Positions 19,091 through 29,904 of a stretch of DNA of 64,000 nucleotides are shown piece by piece. Origin of the DNA: RH-AL1 sp964244495 (lineage in GTDB: Bacteria > Pseudomonadota > Alphaproteobacteria > Rhizobiales > Beijerinckiaceae); assembly GCA_964244495.1 (NCBI GenBank), contig CAXTIU010000001.1, forward strand, positions 372,001 to 436,000, in the 5' to 3' direction. The notes under the pieces are model-generated. The model was given only the letters and a program-made list of their open reading frames with translations. It was not told where the DNA came from and searched no databases. The first letter of the stretch is position 1, and each line of letters opens with the position of its first letter. Both the position numbers and the translations under genes were made by a program.

Positions 19091-19297
19091 TCAGTAGCGC
19101 AGGACGATCGCCTTCTGCGATCCGCCGCCGAACTCGACGGCCTCATGCCCATCCGCCTTGCGATTGAGGATCTTGGCATCCGTCACGACTTCGACGGCGG
19201 TGATGTTGATCGAGGCAGCCTCGTCGACTTCGGCGACGGTGAGGACCACCTGATCATCGAGGTCCTTGGTCTGCTTCCGAAATTCGCCGAGGTTCAT
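19091..19297 (-). CDS. small hypothetical protein
   Basis: 68 residues, starting MNLGEFRKQTKDLDDQVVL, acidic, without signal or membrane segment. GGGAG lies about 6 nt upstream of the ATG, which supports translation. It lies between the DnaJ-like gene and an exported protein. The LDDQVVLTVAEVDEAASINITAVEV stretch suggests a small alpha-beta fold. I do not recognise a family. Confidence 0.5.
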   Translation of the reverse strand: MNLGEFRKQTKDLDDQVVLTVAEVDEAASINITAVEVVTDAKILNRKADGHEAVEFGGGSQKAIVLRY

Positions 19298-19411
19298 ACG
19301 CTTTCTCCCGATCTGCCGCTGACGAACCTTGGATGGGTATCAAGGTTCCTGCGTTTCCCGCGCGCGTCCCCTCATGCTTAACCGAAGGAGGACGGCCGTC
19401 GATGGCCGCCG

Positions 19412-20098
19412 TCACATGGGCGGGACGACCCCGTCCTTGCCGACCGCCACGAAGCGAGCGGTGAACTTGTCGCCGTCGGCGAGCGAGTTGGCGAAAACCG
19501 CCGCGCCGGGGACCACGACCGCCTTGTCGGCCGGCGAAAAGGCGACGATCGGCGCCGACGGCGGCACGGCGATATCGATCGACTTGCCGTCGCCGTAGGT
19601 CACGGTGATCTTCTTGCCGCTGCTCGCCGCCGAACCGGCGGCGACGGTGCCGTTGGTCATCGAGCTCTTGGTCATGGAGCTGTTGGACAGCGGCTTGCCG
19701 GCGGCCTTGATCGTCCCGTTGGTCATCGAACTCTTCACCGGCGCGTTGCCGCCGGTGGTGTCGGGGATCGTGTCCCAATCATAGTGGCCCTCACCGGTGC
19801 CCTTCATCGAATCGGGGAAGATCACGACTTCCAGCGCCACCGGCGGCTCGCCCTTGGTCGCCGTGCCGATGAACTTGCCGTCGCCGACGTCGCCGAGGCT
19901 CGATTTCACGACGGACGCGAACTTGGTCGTCGGGGCGATCGCCACCTCCTGCGTCTTGCCGTCGCGCAGCTTGATGGTGAGCATCGTGTCGGTCGCGCTG
20001 ACGACCGTCCCGCGCAGGCGCACAGGCTGCGGCGCCGCGAGCGCGGACGTCGAGAGGGCCGCGAGGCCGACGGCTGCGACGGCGATGAAACGATCCAT
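19412..20098 (-). CDS. exported protein with OB-like domain, unknown function
   Basis: About 228 residues. A clear signal peptide (MDRFIAVAAVGLAALSTSALA) is preceded by CAGGAG at a good distance. The mature N-terminus (VRLRGTVVSATDTMLTIKLRDGKTQEVAIAPTTKF) looks like a small beta-barrel often seen in periplasmic proteins of unknown function. A central low-complexity segment repeats KSSMTNGT twice (about residues 122-152), and a second beta-rich domain ends the protein. Product location is probably periplasmic. No partner is evident from context. Confidence 0.7.
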   Translation of the reverse strand: MDRFIAVAAVGLAALSTSALAAPQPVRLRGTVVSATDTMLTIKLRDGKTQEVAIAPTTKFASVVKSSLGDVGDGKFIGTATKGEPPVALEVVIFPDSMKGTGEGHYDWDTIPDTTGGNAPVKSSMTNGTIKAAGKPLSNSSMTKSSMTNGTVAAGSAASSGKKITVTYGDGKSIDIAVPPSAPIVAFSPADKAVVVPGAAVFANSLADGDKFTARFVAVGKDGVVPPM

Positions 20099-20247
20099 GA
20101 AAGACTCCTGAAGTGGCCCCCTGTTATGGTGCGCGACCGGCCGAGGTAAACAGGCAGGCGTGAGAGAAGGGCGAATAGCGTTCCGTTCCCAGGCCGACGG
20201 CGGCGGGCGCCTCCACCGTCGACGCCGCCATGCTGTTCGCCTCCGCC

Positions 20248-20730
20248 CTACCCGTTCGCCTCGCCAGCCGTTCGGTCGGGGCCGAGGTCCCAGGGGAAGT
20301 CGATCCACGTGTCCTGCGTCACCTCGCCGACGAAGGTGTCGACGAGCGGCAGCCCAGCCGGCTTGGCGTAGACCGTGGCGTAGTGGGCGTTCGGCAGGAG
20401 GCCGCGCACGACCCGCGCCGTCTCGCCGCTGTCGACGAGGTCGTCGACGACGAGGAGGCCGTTGCCGCCGGCGGCGGCGAACGCCGGACCAACCGCCTTG
20501 ACGACCCGCACCTCGCCACGCCGGTTCTCGTCGCCGTAGCTGACGATCGAGATCGTCTCGATGGTGCGGATGTCGAGTTCGCGCGCCAGGATCCCCGCCG
20601 GCACCAGGCCGCCCCGCGTCACCGCGACCAGCGCCGTGAACGGGCCGAGGCGCTCCAGCCGCCGGGCCAACGCCCGGCAATCCCGGTGGAACTCGTTCCA
20701 CGAGACCAGGCGATGGCGCGCCTCCGCCAT
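20248..20730 (-). CDS. gpt: xanthine(-guanine) phosphoribosyltransferase
   Basis: 160 residues. It salvages xanthine, guanine or hypoxanthine with PRPP to form nucleotides. The PRPP loop LLVVDDLVDSGETARVV is intact, and the N-terminal LVAVTRGGLVPAGILARELDI and C-terminal WIDFPWDLGPD motifs are typical of Gpt. Its ATG overlaps the TGA of the upstream cinA-domain gene (ATGA), indicating translational coupling. Confidence 0.93.
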   Translation of the reverse strand: MAEARHRLVSWNEFHRDCRALARRLERLGPFTALVAVTRGGLVPAGILARELDIRTIETISIVSYGDENRRGEVRVVKAVGPAFAAAGGNGLLVVDDLVDSGETARVVRGLLPNAHYATVYAKPAGLPLVDTFVGEVTQDTWIDFPWDLGPDRTAGEANG

Positions 20731-21476
20731 CAGGCGGCGCGTCCGCCGGATCCCGCGACCATGGCGCGGACCTCCGCTTCGGCCGCCTCGACGGCGGCGA
20801 GGTCTCGCCCCCGCACCACGATCTCGTTGCGGAAGGCGCCGTCGCTGAAATGGGGATAGGAGCCGATGGAGAGCGAAGGATGCGCGGCGGCGATCGCCGA
20901 GAGGGCGGCGGCGTAGTCGCCTTCCTTGAGGCCGTCGGCGGCGATCGCGCGGGCGTTGACGAGGGCGCCGACCCGCAGCTTCGGCGTCACCGCGTCGAGC
21001 ATCGCACCCATGACCGCCGGCACGCCGGCCATCACGATGACGTTGCCGATCCAGAAGCCGGGCGCCTTCGACACCGTGTTCTCGACGAGCGCGGCGCCGT
21101 GCGGGATGCGGGCCATGCGCCGCCGCGCCTCGTTGAGGTCTTCGGGCTTGATCCGCTCCAGCAGAAGGGCGATCGCGCGCGGATCCTCGGAGATGGCGAC
21201 GCCGAAGGCGCTCGCCACCGCGTCGGCGGTGATGTCGTCGTGGGTCGGCCCGATGCCGCCGGTGGTGAAGACGTAGGTGTGGGCGGCGCGCAGCGCGTCG
21301 AGCGCCGCCACGATGAGCGGCTGCTCGTCGGGCACGATGCGGACCTCGCGCAGGTCGATGCCGAGCTGCGTGCAGCGGTCGGCGATCGTGCCGATGTTCT
21401 TGTCCTTGGTGCGGCCGGACAGGATTTCGTCGCCGATGACGAGGACGGCGGCGGTGACGGATTCGCTCATGGACAA
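20730..21476 (-). CDS. CinA-domain molybdopterin-binding-like protein
   Basis: 248 residues comprising only the N-terminal CinA (MoCF/MogA-like) domain: AAVLVIGDEILSGRTKDKNIGTIADRC, TTGGIGPTHDDITADAVA, and VIVMAGVPAVM. Full-length CinA also carries a C-terminal NMN deamidase, which is absent here. Stand-alone versions are common in alphaproteobacteria and their activity (ADP-ribose pyrophosphatase or cofactor binding) is not settled. The stop codon overlaps the gpt start, so the two genes are coupled. Translation may begin at 21470 (second Met). Confidence 0.87.
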   Translation of the reverse strand: MSMSESVTAAVLVIGDEILSGRTKDKNIGTIADRCTQLGIDLREVRIVPDEQPLIVAALDALRAAHTYVFTTGGIGPTHDDITADAVASAFGVAISEDPRAIALLLERIKPEDLNEARRRMARIPHGAALVENTVSKAPGFWIGNVIVMAGVPAVMGAMLDAVTPKLRVGALVNARAIAADGLKEGDYAAALSAIAAAHPSLSIGSYPHFSDGAFRNEIVVRGRDLAAVEAAEAEVRAMVAGSGGRAA

Positions 21477-21679
21477 AAGCCTTCGGACTGGGAATGAGCT
21501 GAAACGATCGTCATCGCTGTACCATCAAACATCACGCGTGGCCCATCCGCCAGGACAGGCGCCGAGGCGCATTCGTCGGCAAGCTCAGGCCGTATTTACC
21601 ATGACGATCGATCGCGCGCGGTCCTGACGTGTTATCAAACCTTGCGGCTTAAACCTTCCATTCCGGGCGAGGGGTAAGC

Positions 21680-22618
21680 ATGAACCTGAGCGACACGCAG
21701 CAGCACGAGATCGACGAGGCGCGGCGGGCCAACGCGCCGACGATGCGCCCGACTGTGCCGGCGCTGGAAGAGATCATGTTCCAGTCGATCCCCGTGCTCG
21801 ACCACGGGTTCCTCCGGGTCATCGACTACATGGGCGACGACGGCGCCGTCGTGCAGGCGGCGCGCGTGTCCTACGGGCGCGGCACGAGGAAGGTCAGCGA
21901 GGACAGGGGGCTCATCGCCTACCTCGCGCGGCACTGGCACACCACGCCCTTCGAGATGGCGGAGATCAAGCTGCACGTGAAGCTGCCGATCTTCGTCGCG
22001 CGGCAGTGGATCCGCCACCGCACGGCGTCCATCAACGAGGTGTCGGCCCGCTACTCCGTGCTCGACGGCGAGTTCTACCTGCCCGACGCGGGGCAGCTGA
22101 AGGCGCAGTCCGCCGTCAACCGCCAGGGGCGCGGCGACGCGCTCGGCGCGGACGAGGCGGACCGTGTCCTCGACCTGCTGCGCGAGGACGGCCGGCGCGC
22201 GCACGACCATTACGCCTGGATGCTCAACGAGGACGCCGAGGGCGCCCGCGCCGACCCCGCGCGCGACGGGCTCGCCCGCGAGCTGGCGCGCATCAACCTC
22301 ACGCTCGCCACCTACACCCAGTGGTACTGGAAGACCAACCTCCACAACCTCATGAACTTCCTGCGCCTGCGCGCCGACGGCCACGCGCAGTACGAGATCC
22401 GCGTCTACGCCGACGCGCTGATGGACGTGATGGCCCGTTGGGTGCCGCTGTGCCACGAGGCGTTCCTGGAGCACCGGCTCGGCGCCGTCACACTCTCACG
22501 GACCGCGACGAACGTTGTTCGGCGCCTGGTCGCCGGCGAGCCGGTCGACGCCGCCGCGAGCGGCCTCAGCCCGCGCGAATGGCGCGAGTTGGCGGCGGTG
22601 CTGGGACTGGCGACCTGA
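21680..22618 (+). CDS. thyX: FAD-dependent thymidylate synthase ThyX
   Basis: 312 residues. It methylates dUMP to dTMP with methylene-THF and NADPH through FAD. The diagnostic ThyX motif RHRTASINEVSARYS is at about residues 113-127. A GAGGGG sits before the ATG. ThyX regenerates THF rather than DHF, so a cell relying on it has less need of FolA; nevertheless folA is present at 34.8 kb, next to hflKC where rhizobial thyA-folA is usually found. Confidence 0.97.
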   Translation: MNLSDTQQHEIDEARRANAPTMRPTVPALEEIMFQSIPVLDHGFLRVIDYMGDDGAVVQAARVSYGRGTRKVSEDRGLIAYLARHWHTTPFEMAEIKLHVKLPIFVARQWIRHRTASINEVSARYSVLDGEFYLPDAGQLKAQSAVNRQGRGDALGADEADRVLDLLREDGRRAHDHYAWMLNEDAEGARADPARDGLARELARINLTLATYTQWYWKTNLHNLMNFLRLRADGHAQYEIRVYADALMDVMARWVPLCHEAFLEHRLGAVTLSRTATNVVRRLVAGEPVDAAASGLSPREWRELAAVLGLAT

Positions 22619-22633
22619 CCGGCGTATCCATCC

Positions 22634-24739
22634 CTACTCGGCGGCGACCTTGGCGTCGTCCAGGGTGAAGCCGCTATCGGCGGCCTGATGCATCGTCAGG
22701 TGGCGCGCGTGGTAGGTCTCGATCGTGCTGCGGTGGGCGATCGAGACGAGTGTGGTGCCGGGGAGCCGTCGCGCGAGCAGCTCGTAGATCGCGCCCTCCA
22801 GCTTCGTGTCCATGGCGGCGGTGGCCTCGTCGAGCAGCAGCCACGTCGGCTTTGCGAGGATCGCGCGGGCGATCGCCAAGCGCTGCTGCTCGCCGCCGGA
22901 CAGGCGTTGCGTCCAGTTGTCGTCCAGGTCGACGTGCTCCACGAGGCGAGGCAGGCCGACGTCGACGAGCACCGCTTCGATCGCGGCGAGCGGATAGGTG
23001 CCGACCGGGCTCGGGTAGCTCACGGCGGCGATGAGCGTGCCGACCGGCAGGTAGGGTTTCTGCGGCAGCACCATCACCGAGGCGCCGTCGGGCACCTCGA
23101 CCACGCCGTCGCGGTACGGCCACACGCCGGAGATCGCCCGGAACAGCGTCGACTTGCCCGAGCCCGAGGGTCCGGACAGGAGGACGTTCTCGTTGGCGGC
23201 GAGCCGCAGGCTGAGCGGGGCCGACAGCGACTTGCCGTCGGGCAGCCTGATCGAGACGCCCGACAGCACGAAGTCGCGCCCCGTCACCGGCTGCGTCCGC
23301 GTGATCGCCGAAGGTGCCGGCACGGCATTCAGCGACGTGTCGAAGGTCGTCAAACGGTCGAGCACGGACTTGAAGTCGGCGAGCGAGGAATAATAGGTGA
23401 TGAAGAACGTCAGGGACTCGTTGACGCTGCCGAAGCCGTAGCGGGCCTGCGCCAGGTCGCCGAGCGTCGCTGTGCGGGCGAAATAGAAAGGCCCCAGAAT
23501 GATATAGGGGATGAAGATGCTGATCTGGTTGAAGAACTGAACGAACGTGCTGAGGAAGGCCTTGACGAACATGATGGAATAGAAGTTCCGCACGATCGAG
23601 GCGAAACGGTCGATCAGGATCGAGTTCTCGGTCGCCTCGCCGAACAGCAGGGCGATCTGCTCGCTGTACTCGCGCAGCCGCGCCAGGCCGAAGCGGAGGT
23701 TGGCTTCGTAATGCTGCCGGGCGAAGGCGAGCACCGCCAGCGGGCGTCCGATGATCGCCGTCGCGCCCGTTCCGAGGATCGCGTAGAGGATCGCGCACCA
23801 CAGCAGGAAACCCGGGATGTGGACGGACGTGCCCGGCACCGTCAGGTGCGCGGAGAGCGCCCACAGGATGATGGAGAACGAGACGAGGGAACTCAGGCTG
23901 GCGATCAGGTTAATGGAGAAGTTGTAGACGCCGAGGCCGCCGAACTGGCCGCCGTCGATGAAGCGCGGGATGTCTTCCTGGATCCGCTGGTCCGGATTGT
24001 CCGTGCCGACGCCGGCCAGCATCATTCCGTAATGGTTGTGGTGCTGGAGCCAGCGTCGCGAGTAATCCTGCGTCAGCCAGCGACGCCAGCGGATCGAGAG
24101 CGTGTTGCCGGCCAGGAACTCGACCAGCAACGCGGTGAGGTAGGGCACGAGGTAGAGCGGCAGCTCGATGAGCAGCGCGTGCCAGAACGCCGGCGCGTTG
24201 TAGCTCTGCAACGCATCCGAGATCGACTTCGACGCGAAGGAGATCACGACCGAGAAGTAGACCTCGACCTGGTTCAGCAGGATGATGAACATGATGGCGC
24301 CGGCCGCCAGCGTCCGCTCCCGCATGGCGATGCCCAACCCGAAGCCGAGCGGGATGCGGATGGGGTCCTCGGCGCGGAAGTAGCGGTCGGTGATCGCCAG
24401 GGTCTTGCGCGCGACCGGGATGTACGACGTGAGGTAGCAGGTAATTGAGAACAGGGCGACGGTCATCACGACGGTGCTGGGGACGCGCACGCTGTCGAGC
24501 GAGTCCGGCCAGAACCCGAAGGCGTTGACGTAGACGACGAGGCTCAGCAGCGCCGTCTCCACCGAGAAGAAGACGATCAGCACCTGCAGGAAGGTCGAGA
24601 TTCCCACGGAGCGGAAGGTGGTGAACGCGGCGATCAGGCTGAAGGCGGCGAGGAGCAGGAGGATGTGGTGATCGCTGGCGATGGCGACGACGGCGGTGAG
24701 GGCGCCGACGATCGCCACGATGATACCGAGCAGTTTCAT
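22634..24739 (-). CDS. SbmA/BacA-type ABC exporter (fused membrane and ATPase domains)
   Basis: 701 residues. Two or three extra N-terminal hydrophobic helices precede an SbmA/BacA-like (ABC_membrane_2) domain and a C-terminal ATPase with Walker A (SGPSGSGKSTLFR), signature (LSGGEQQRLAIARAIL) and Walker B (WLLLDEATAAM). This is the YddA/Rv1819c architecture, associated with transport of peptides, cobalamin or very-long-chain fatty acids. It is probably a homodimer in the inner membrane. It is convergent with thyX. The substrate cannot be assigned. Confidence 0.88.
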   Translation of the reverse strand: MKLLGIIVAIVGALTAVVAIASDHHILLLLAAFSLIAAFTTFRSVGISTFLQVLIVFFSVETALLSLVVYVNAFGFWPDSLDSVRVPSTVVMTVALFSITCYLTSYIPVARKTLAITDRYFRAEDPIRIPLGFGLGIAMRERTLAAGAIMFIILLNQVEVYFSVVISFASKSISDALQSYNAPAFWHALLIELPLYLVPYLTALLVEFLAGNTLSIRWRRWLTQDYSRRWLQHHNHYGMMLAGVGTDNPDQRIQEDIPRFIDGGQFGGLGVYNFSINLIASLSSLVSFSIILWALSAHLTVPGTSVHIPGFLLWCAILYAILGTGATAIIGRPLAVLAFARQHYEANLRFGLARLREYSEQIALLFGEATENSILIDRFASIVRNFYSIMFVKAFLSTFVQFFNQISIFIPYIILGPFYFARTATLGDLAQARYGFGSVNESLTFFITYYSSLADFKSVLDRLTTFDTSLNAVPAPSAITRTQPVTGRDFVLSGVSIRLPDGKSLSAPLSLRLAANENVLLSGPSGSGKSTLFRAISGVWPYRDGVVEVPDGASVMVLPQKPYLPVGTLIAAVSYPSPVGTYPLAAIEAVLVDVGLPRLVEHVDLDDNWTQRLSGGEQQRLAIARAILAKPTWLLLDEATAAMDTKLEGAIYELLARRLPGTTLVSIAHRSTIETYHARHLTMHQAADSGFTLDDAKVAAE

Positions 24740-24873
24740 TCAGCACCTTCAGCAAGAGCGGAGTGGTTCCATCCGGCAATTGCGACGACAGGAAGGCGCA
24801 ATGCGGGCTTGACGGCCCGACGATCAGGACGCGGTGCCGCGCCCTTGAAGAGCTTGCTTGCCCGAGGGGGGAA

Positions 24874-25278
24874 TCAAGCCTCGCCGCGCGTCCCACCCGG
24901 CTCCCCGCGCCGGTTAATGTGGTCGAGGAGCACGGGCGACGGCTTGAAGGTCAGGACGCGGCGCGGCTTGATCGGCACCTCGACCCCCGTGCGCGGATTG
25001 CGGCCGATGCGCTCGCGCTTCTCGCGCACGGCGAACAGGCCGAAGGCGCGCAGCTTCACGCTCTCCCCCCGGCTCAAGGCGTCGGACATTTCCTTCAGCG
25101 CCATCTCGAAAACGTCGCGCGCCTGAGCCCGTCCCAGGTTCGGACAGGTCGAGGCGACGGCGTCGAGCAGGTCGGCGCGCGTCGCGGTACGACGCGGGAC
25201 GGGCGCGCCCTCGTCCGCCTCGACGGGGGATGAAACCTCGAGGGCTCCGTCATGGCGACGGGAAAGGATGTTCGACAT
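24874..25278 (-). CDS. IHF-alpha/HU-like DNA-bending protein
   Basis: 134 residues, longer than typical IhfA (about 100). A 33-residue charged N-terminal extension precedes the HU/IHF fold (TRADLLDAVASTCPNLGRAQARDVFEMAL) and the DNA-intercalating arm NPRTGVEVPIKPRRVLTFKPS. The arm matches IhfA, but helix 1 is divergent and contains an unusual Cys-Pro. It may be a second, specialised IhfA-like subunit rather than the housekeeping copy. It lies downstream of groEL beyond a terminator, on the same strand. Confidence 0.82.
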   Translation of the reverse strand: MSNILSRRHDGALEVSSPVEADEGAPVPRRTATRADLLDAVASTCPNLGRAQARDVFEMALKEMSDALSRGESVKLRAFGLFAVREKRERIGRNPRTGVEVPIKPRRVLTFKPSPVLLDHINRRGEPGGTRGEA

Positions 25279-25314
25279 GTCCGCCCCGGCTGGGTTTCGT
25301 CATGCCAGCTACGG

Positions 25315-25345
25315 AAAAGGGGCCCCGATAGTTTCGGGACCCCTT
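25315..25345 (-). terminator. groESL intrinsic terminator
   Basis: Read on the minus strand, a hairpin GGGGTCCCGA / TCGGGGCCCC (one mismatch, 5-nt loop) is followed by TTTT, about 100 nt after the groEL stop. Confidence 0.75.
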
Positions 25346-25445
25346 GGATTGTCGAGGAAAACAACCGCTCGTGGCGGGCGGCTTGCTCCACATCAGCGCG
25401 TCGGCTCGTCCGCGGGACCGCCGGGCACTTCTTCGGGCTGACGCC

Positions 25446-27095
<1,650 letters not shown>

Positions 27096-27145
27096 GTCGT
27101 GTTAGACTCCTGATAGGGGAAAAGGGGCGGCGCGGCGAGGCTGGC

Positions 27146-27433
27146 TCAGCCGACGATGCCCATGATGTCGCTCTCCTTCATGATGAGGAGATCCTTGCCG
27201 TCGATCTTGACTTCGGTGCCCGACCACTTGCCGAACAGCACCTTGTCGCCGGTCTTCACGTCGAGGGGCGTCAGCTTGCCCTGCTCGTCCCGCCCGCCGG
27301 GACCCACCGCGACGATCTCGCCTTCCTGCGGCTTCTCCTTGGCGGTGTCGGGGATGATGATGCCGCCCTTGGTCTTCTCCTCGCCTTCCAGGCGCTTGAC
27401 CACGACACGATCATGCAGAGGACGAAAATTCAT
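27146..27433 (-). CDS. groES: co-chaperonin GroES
   Basis: 95 residues, complete. The mobile loop EEKTKGGIIIPDTAKEKPQ and the C-terminal GTEVKIDGKDLLIMKESDIMG are typical. It caps GroEL. It is the first gene of the operon, about 60 nt downstream of the CIRCE operator. Confidence 0.99.
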   Translation of the reverse strand: MNFRPLHDRVVVKRLEGEEKTKGGIIIPDTAKEKPQEGEIVAVGPGGRDEQGKLTPLDVKTGDKVLFGKWSGTEVKIDGKDLLIMKESDIMGIVG

Positions 27434-27494
27434 GGGATATGCTCTCCTGATTTCGCGCGCCCGGACTCATTCGAGCCACTCGGGCGGACCCGTC

Positions 27495-27520
27495 TAGCAC
27501 TCTCGGGGGGAGAGTGCCAA
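27495..27520. promoter_or_regulatory. CIRCE operator (HrcA site) of groESL
   Basis: TAGCACTC - 9 nt - GAGTGCCAA upstream of groES matches the CIRCE consensus TTAGCACTC-N9-GAGTGCTAA with two changes. The inverted repeat core GCACTC/GAGTGC is perfect. Confidence 0.93.
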
Positions 27521-27556
27521 CGGCCCGTGGGGCATACGCGCTGATGCGGCGTGTTG

Positions 27557-27751
27557 TCAAGCGGCGGGCGATCGCGCGTCCATCACGAACGAGCCGTAGC
27601 AGGCCTGGAGCAGGTGTCCGGTGACGCGCAGGCGCGCGGTGATCACGCCGCTGTGCCGCTGGTGCGGCTCGCCGAGCGCGGCACCCAGGCCGTGCGGCAT
27701 CGATGGCGTGAGAATCAGGCGCACGTCGTTGGGTTCAGGCAGCAGGACCAA
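27557..27751 (-). CDS. possible small protein, unknown
   Basis: An open frame of up to 64 residues (TTG start; internal ATG possible) in the 600-base gap between groES and the carboxylesterase. It has a balanced composition (LLPEPNDVRLILTPSMPHGLG) rather than the Arg/Ala-rich look of antisense frames. No ribosome binding site or family is recognised. It could be a remnant. Confidence 0.25.
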   Translation of the reverse strand: MVLLPEPNDVRLILTPSMPHGLGAALGEPHQRHSGVITARLRVTGHLLQACYGSFVMDARSPAA

Positions 27752-27771
27752 ACCTCGACCCCCGCCGTGCG

Positions 27772-27897
27772 TCAGCTTTCGGCGAGGATGTCGAGTTCAT
27801 CATCGTCGTCCGAGAAGAACGTCGTCAAGCGGCGGTCGCCCGTCGCGTCACGAAGGGCGACGGCGGCGACGACGAGACAGGGGATGCGAGCCATGGT
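27772..27897 (-). CDS. possible 41-residue protein, unknown
   Basis: A short frame starting MARIPCLVVAAVALRDATGDRR with an acidic tail (SDDDDELDILAES), just upstream of the 64-residue frame and in a different register. Together they may be two pieces of one decayed gene. The rest of the gap to 28144 shows only an AT-richer stretch before the esterase, and nothing else recognisable. Confidence 0.2.
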   Translation of the reverse strand, partial: TMARIPCLVVAAVALRDATGDRRLTTFFSDDDDELDILAES

Positions 27898-28144
27898 GTG
27901 ACCACCGGACGGATCGGGAAGGCACCTGCGATCAAGGCCATTCAGTCAAGGTGTCACCGTAATCCTGGAAGAACCTCGGATAAGGACGTGCCTTATTCTC
28001 GGTGGATCATCCCCACGGCGCAAGCAATTCGTCGGGGATTGACCCGACAACGCCGGTCTGGCAGCCGATGCGCTAATGGAAGTCGCTTGAGAGAATGCGA
28101 AACCCGTTTCGCATCCGTGGCGGTCGGGATCATGGTGAGGAGCT

Positions 28145-29752
28145 ATGAAGAGGGGATACGCTACGGGCAGGCTGCTGGTCTTCGTGGCAGCCTTCGGACT
28201 TCTCAGTTGCGACCTGCAAGCGCGGGATGGTCCGACGATCGGCGACACGATCCAAACCGACAAGGGCGTCATACGCGGGGCGGCACGCGATCAAGGGATT
28301 GCCTCTTACAAGGGCATTCCCTACGCGAGCCCGCCCGTCGGCAACCTACGCTGGCGGCCCCCGCAACCTGCCAAGGCCTGGGACGGTGTGCGTGACGCGA
28401 CGGTTCTGGGGCATCGTTGCTGGGTGAACACCCCGAACGCCGATCTGGGAGATCCGGTCGAAGGGGTCCCCCAGGACGAGGATTGCCTCTACCTCAACAT
28501 ATGGACCGCCGCGACATCGGCGAGCGAGCGTCGGCCGGTGATGGTGTGGATCCACGGCGGCGGCTTCCAGTTCGGCACGGGTGGCGAGAAAGGCACCGAC
28601 GGCACGCTGCTGGCCCGCAAGGGGGTCGTCCTCGTCAGCCTGAACTATCGCCTCGGTGTCTTCGGGTTCTTCGCCCATCCGAAGCTCAGGGACGAGAAAA
28701 ACCGTTTGTCCAGCAATTTCGGACTGCAGGATCAGATAGCGGCGCTCAAGTGGGTTCAGGCGAACATCGCGAGCTTCGGCGGCGACCCGAACAACGTGAC
28801 GATCTTCGGAGAGTCCGCTGGATCGCAATCGGTCAGCCTCCTGATGGCCTCGCCCCTGGCGAAAGGATTGGTGCAGCGAGCGGTCGGCGAAAGCGGTTCA
28901 TCGCTGCAAACGCTCCCGGACGCGGGCGAGCTCTCGATGCGAAGCGTTGCCTATGCCGGTGCGCTTGGGGCGAGGTCCCTGGGCGACCTGCGCGCGATGA
29001 GCGCGGAGCGTTTGAACAAGGCGGCCATGTGGGATTTCCAGGCCGGCGCACCCATCGTGTTCGCGCCCGTGGTCGACGGCTACGTGTTGCCGGAACAGGC
29101 GACGAAGACCTTCGAGGACGGGCGGCAGAACGATGTCCCGCTCCTCGCTGGCTACAACCAGCGTGAGGAATTTCCATTTCTGAAGGAAACGCTTCCCCAC
29201 AGCAACGCGGCCGAGTTCCGCGTCGCCGCCGAGCGCGTCTTCGGGGCGGCGAAGATGAACGAGTTCCGCTCGCTCTACCCGTGCGACACGGACGTGCAAG
29301 CCAAGGTATCGGCGGAACAATTGCTCGGGGACATTCGACAGAAAGCCGAAAGCTGGCGCTGGCTCGTTCTTCAATCAAAGACCGGTAAAGCCGACGTCCA
29401 TGGCTACCATTTCGCCTACGAGTCGGCCTACTCGCCGGTCGCCTCCCACGTCGCCGAAGTCGCGTTCGTGTTCGGCACCCTCCAGCCTCAGTTCTTCGCG
29501 CGCAAGGCTGCCCCCGCCAACCAGGCGGACCGGGCTTTGTCGGAGCGCATGATGTCCTACTGGACCAACTTCGCGCGAACCGGCGATCCGAACGGACCGG
29601 ACCTGCCGCGTTGGCCGGCGTTCCGAACCGACAACGCCCTGCTTCAGGTCCACACGGATGGCCAGATCGGCGCGAGCCCACCCACGGCGCAGCAGCTCGC
29701 GAGGTTCAAGTTCCTCGACGGCTTCCTGATCTCGGCCTCCACGGGGGAGTGA
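28145..29752 (+). CDS. type-B carboxylesterase/lipase, exported lipoprotein
   Basis: 535 residues. The N-terminus has a lipobox-like LLSC after a hydrophobic core, so it may be membrane-anchored. The alpha/beta hydrolase hallmarks are MVWIHGGGFQFGTGG (oxyanion), FGESAGSQSVS (nucleophile), and ASHVAEVAFVFGTL (catalytic His region). The C-terminal MSYWTNFARTGDPNGP block is diagnostic of the carboxylesterase type-B family. It probably hydrolyses carboxylic esters in the periplasm; the substrate is unknown. GC is slightly lower than its neighbours and it sits next to a transposase remnant, which is consistent with acquisition. Confidence 0.9.
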   Translation: MKRGYATGRLLVFVAAFGLLSCDLQARDGPTIGDTIQTDKGVIRGAARDQGIASYKGIPYASPPVGNLRWRPPQPAKAWDGVRDATVLGHRCWVNTPNADLGDPVEGVPQDEDCLYLNIWTAATSASERRPVMVWIHGGGFQFGTGGEKGTDGTLLARKGVVLVSLNYRLGVFGFFAHPKLRDEKNRLSSNFGLQDQIAALKWVQANIASFGGDPNNVTIFGESAGSQSVSLLMASPLAKGLVQRAVGESGSSLQTLPDAGELSMRSVAYAGALGARSLGDLRAMSAERLNKAAMWDFQAGAPIVFAPVVDGYVLPEQATKTFEDGRQNDVPLLAGYNQREEFPFLKETLPHSNAAEFRVAAERVFGAAKMNEFRSLYPCDTDVQAKVSAEQLLGDIRQKAESWRWLVLQSKTGKADVHGYHFAYESAYSPVASHVAEVAFVFGTLQPQFFARKAAPANQADRALSERMMSYWTNFARTGDPNGPDLPRWPAFRTDNALLQVHTDGQIGASPPTAQQLARFKFLDGFLISASTGE

Positions 29753-29904
29753 GAAGCGAGGGTTCTGCCTTCGACCGTCTGAAGCCAGCTGGCCCCGACG
29801 TCCATTTTAAATCATCTTCGGAAGAGGCAGATGCGTTGACATTTGATTACAGTATCGGGCCGCGTCCGTGATGCGGTGCGATGCTGTAGAGCCCGCCTCG
29901 GTCG

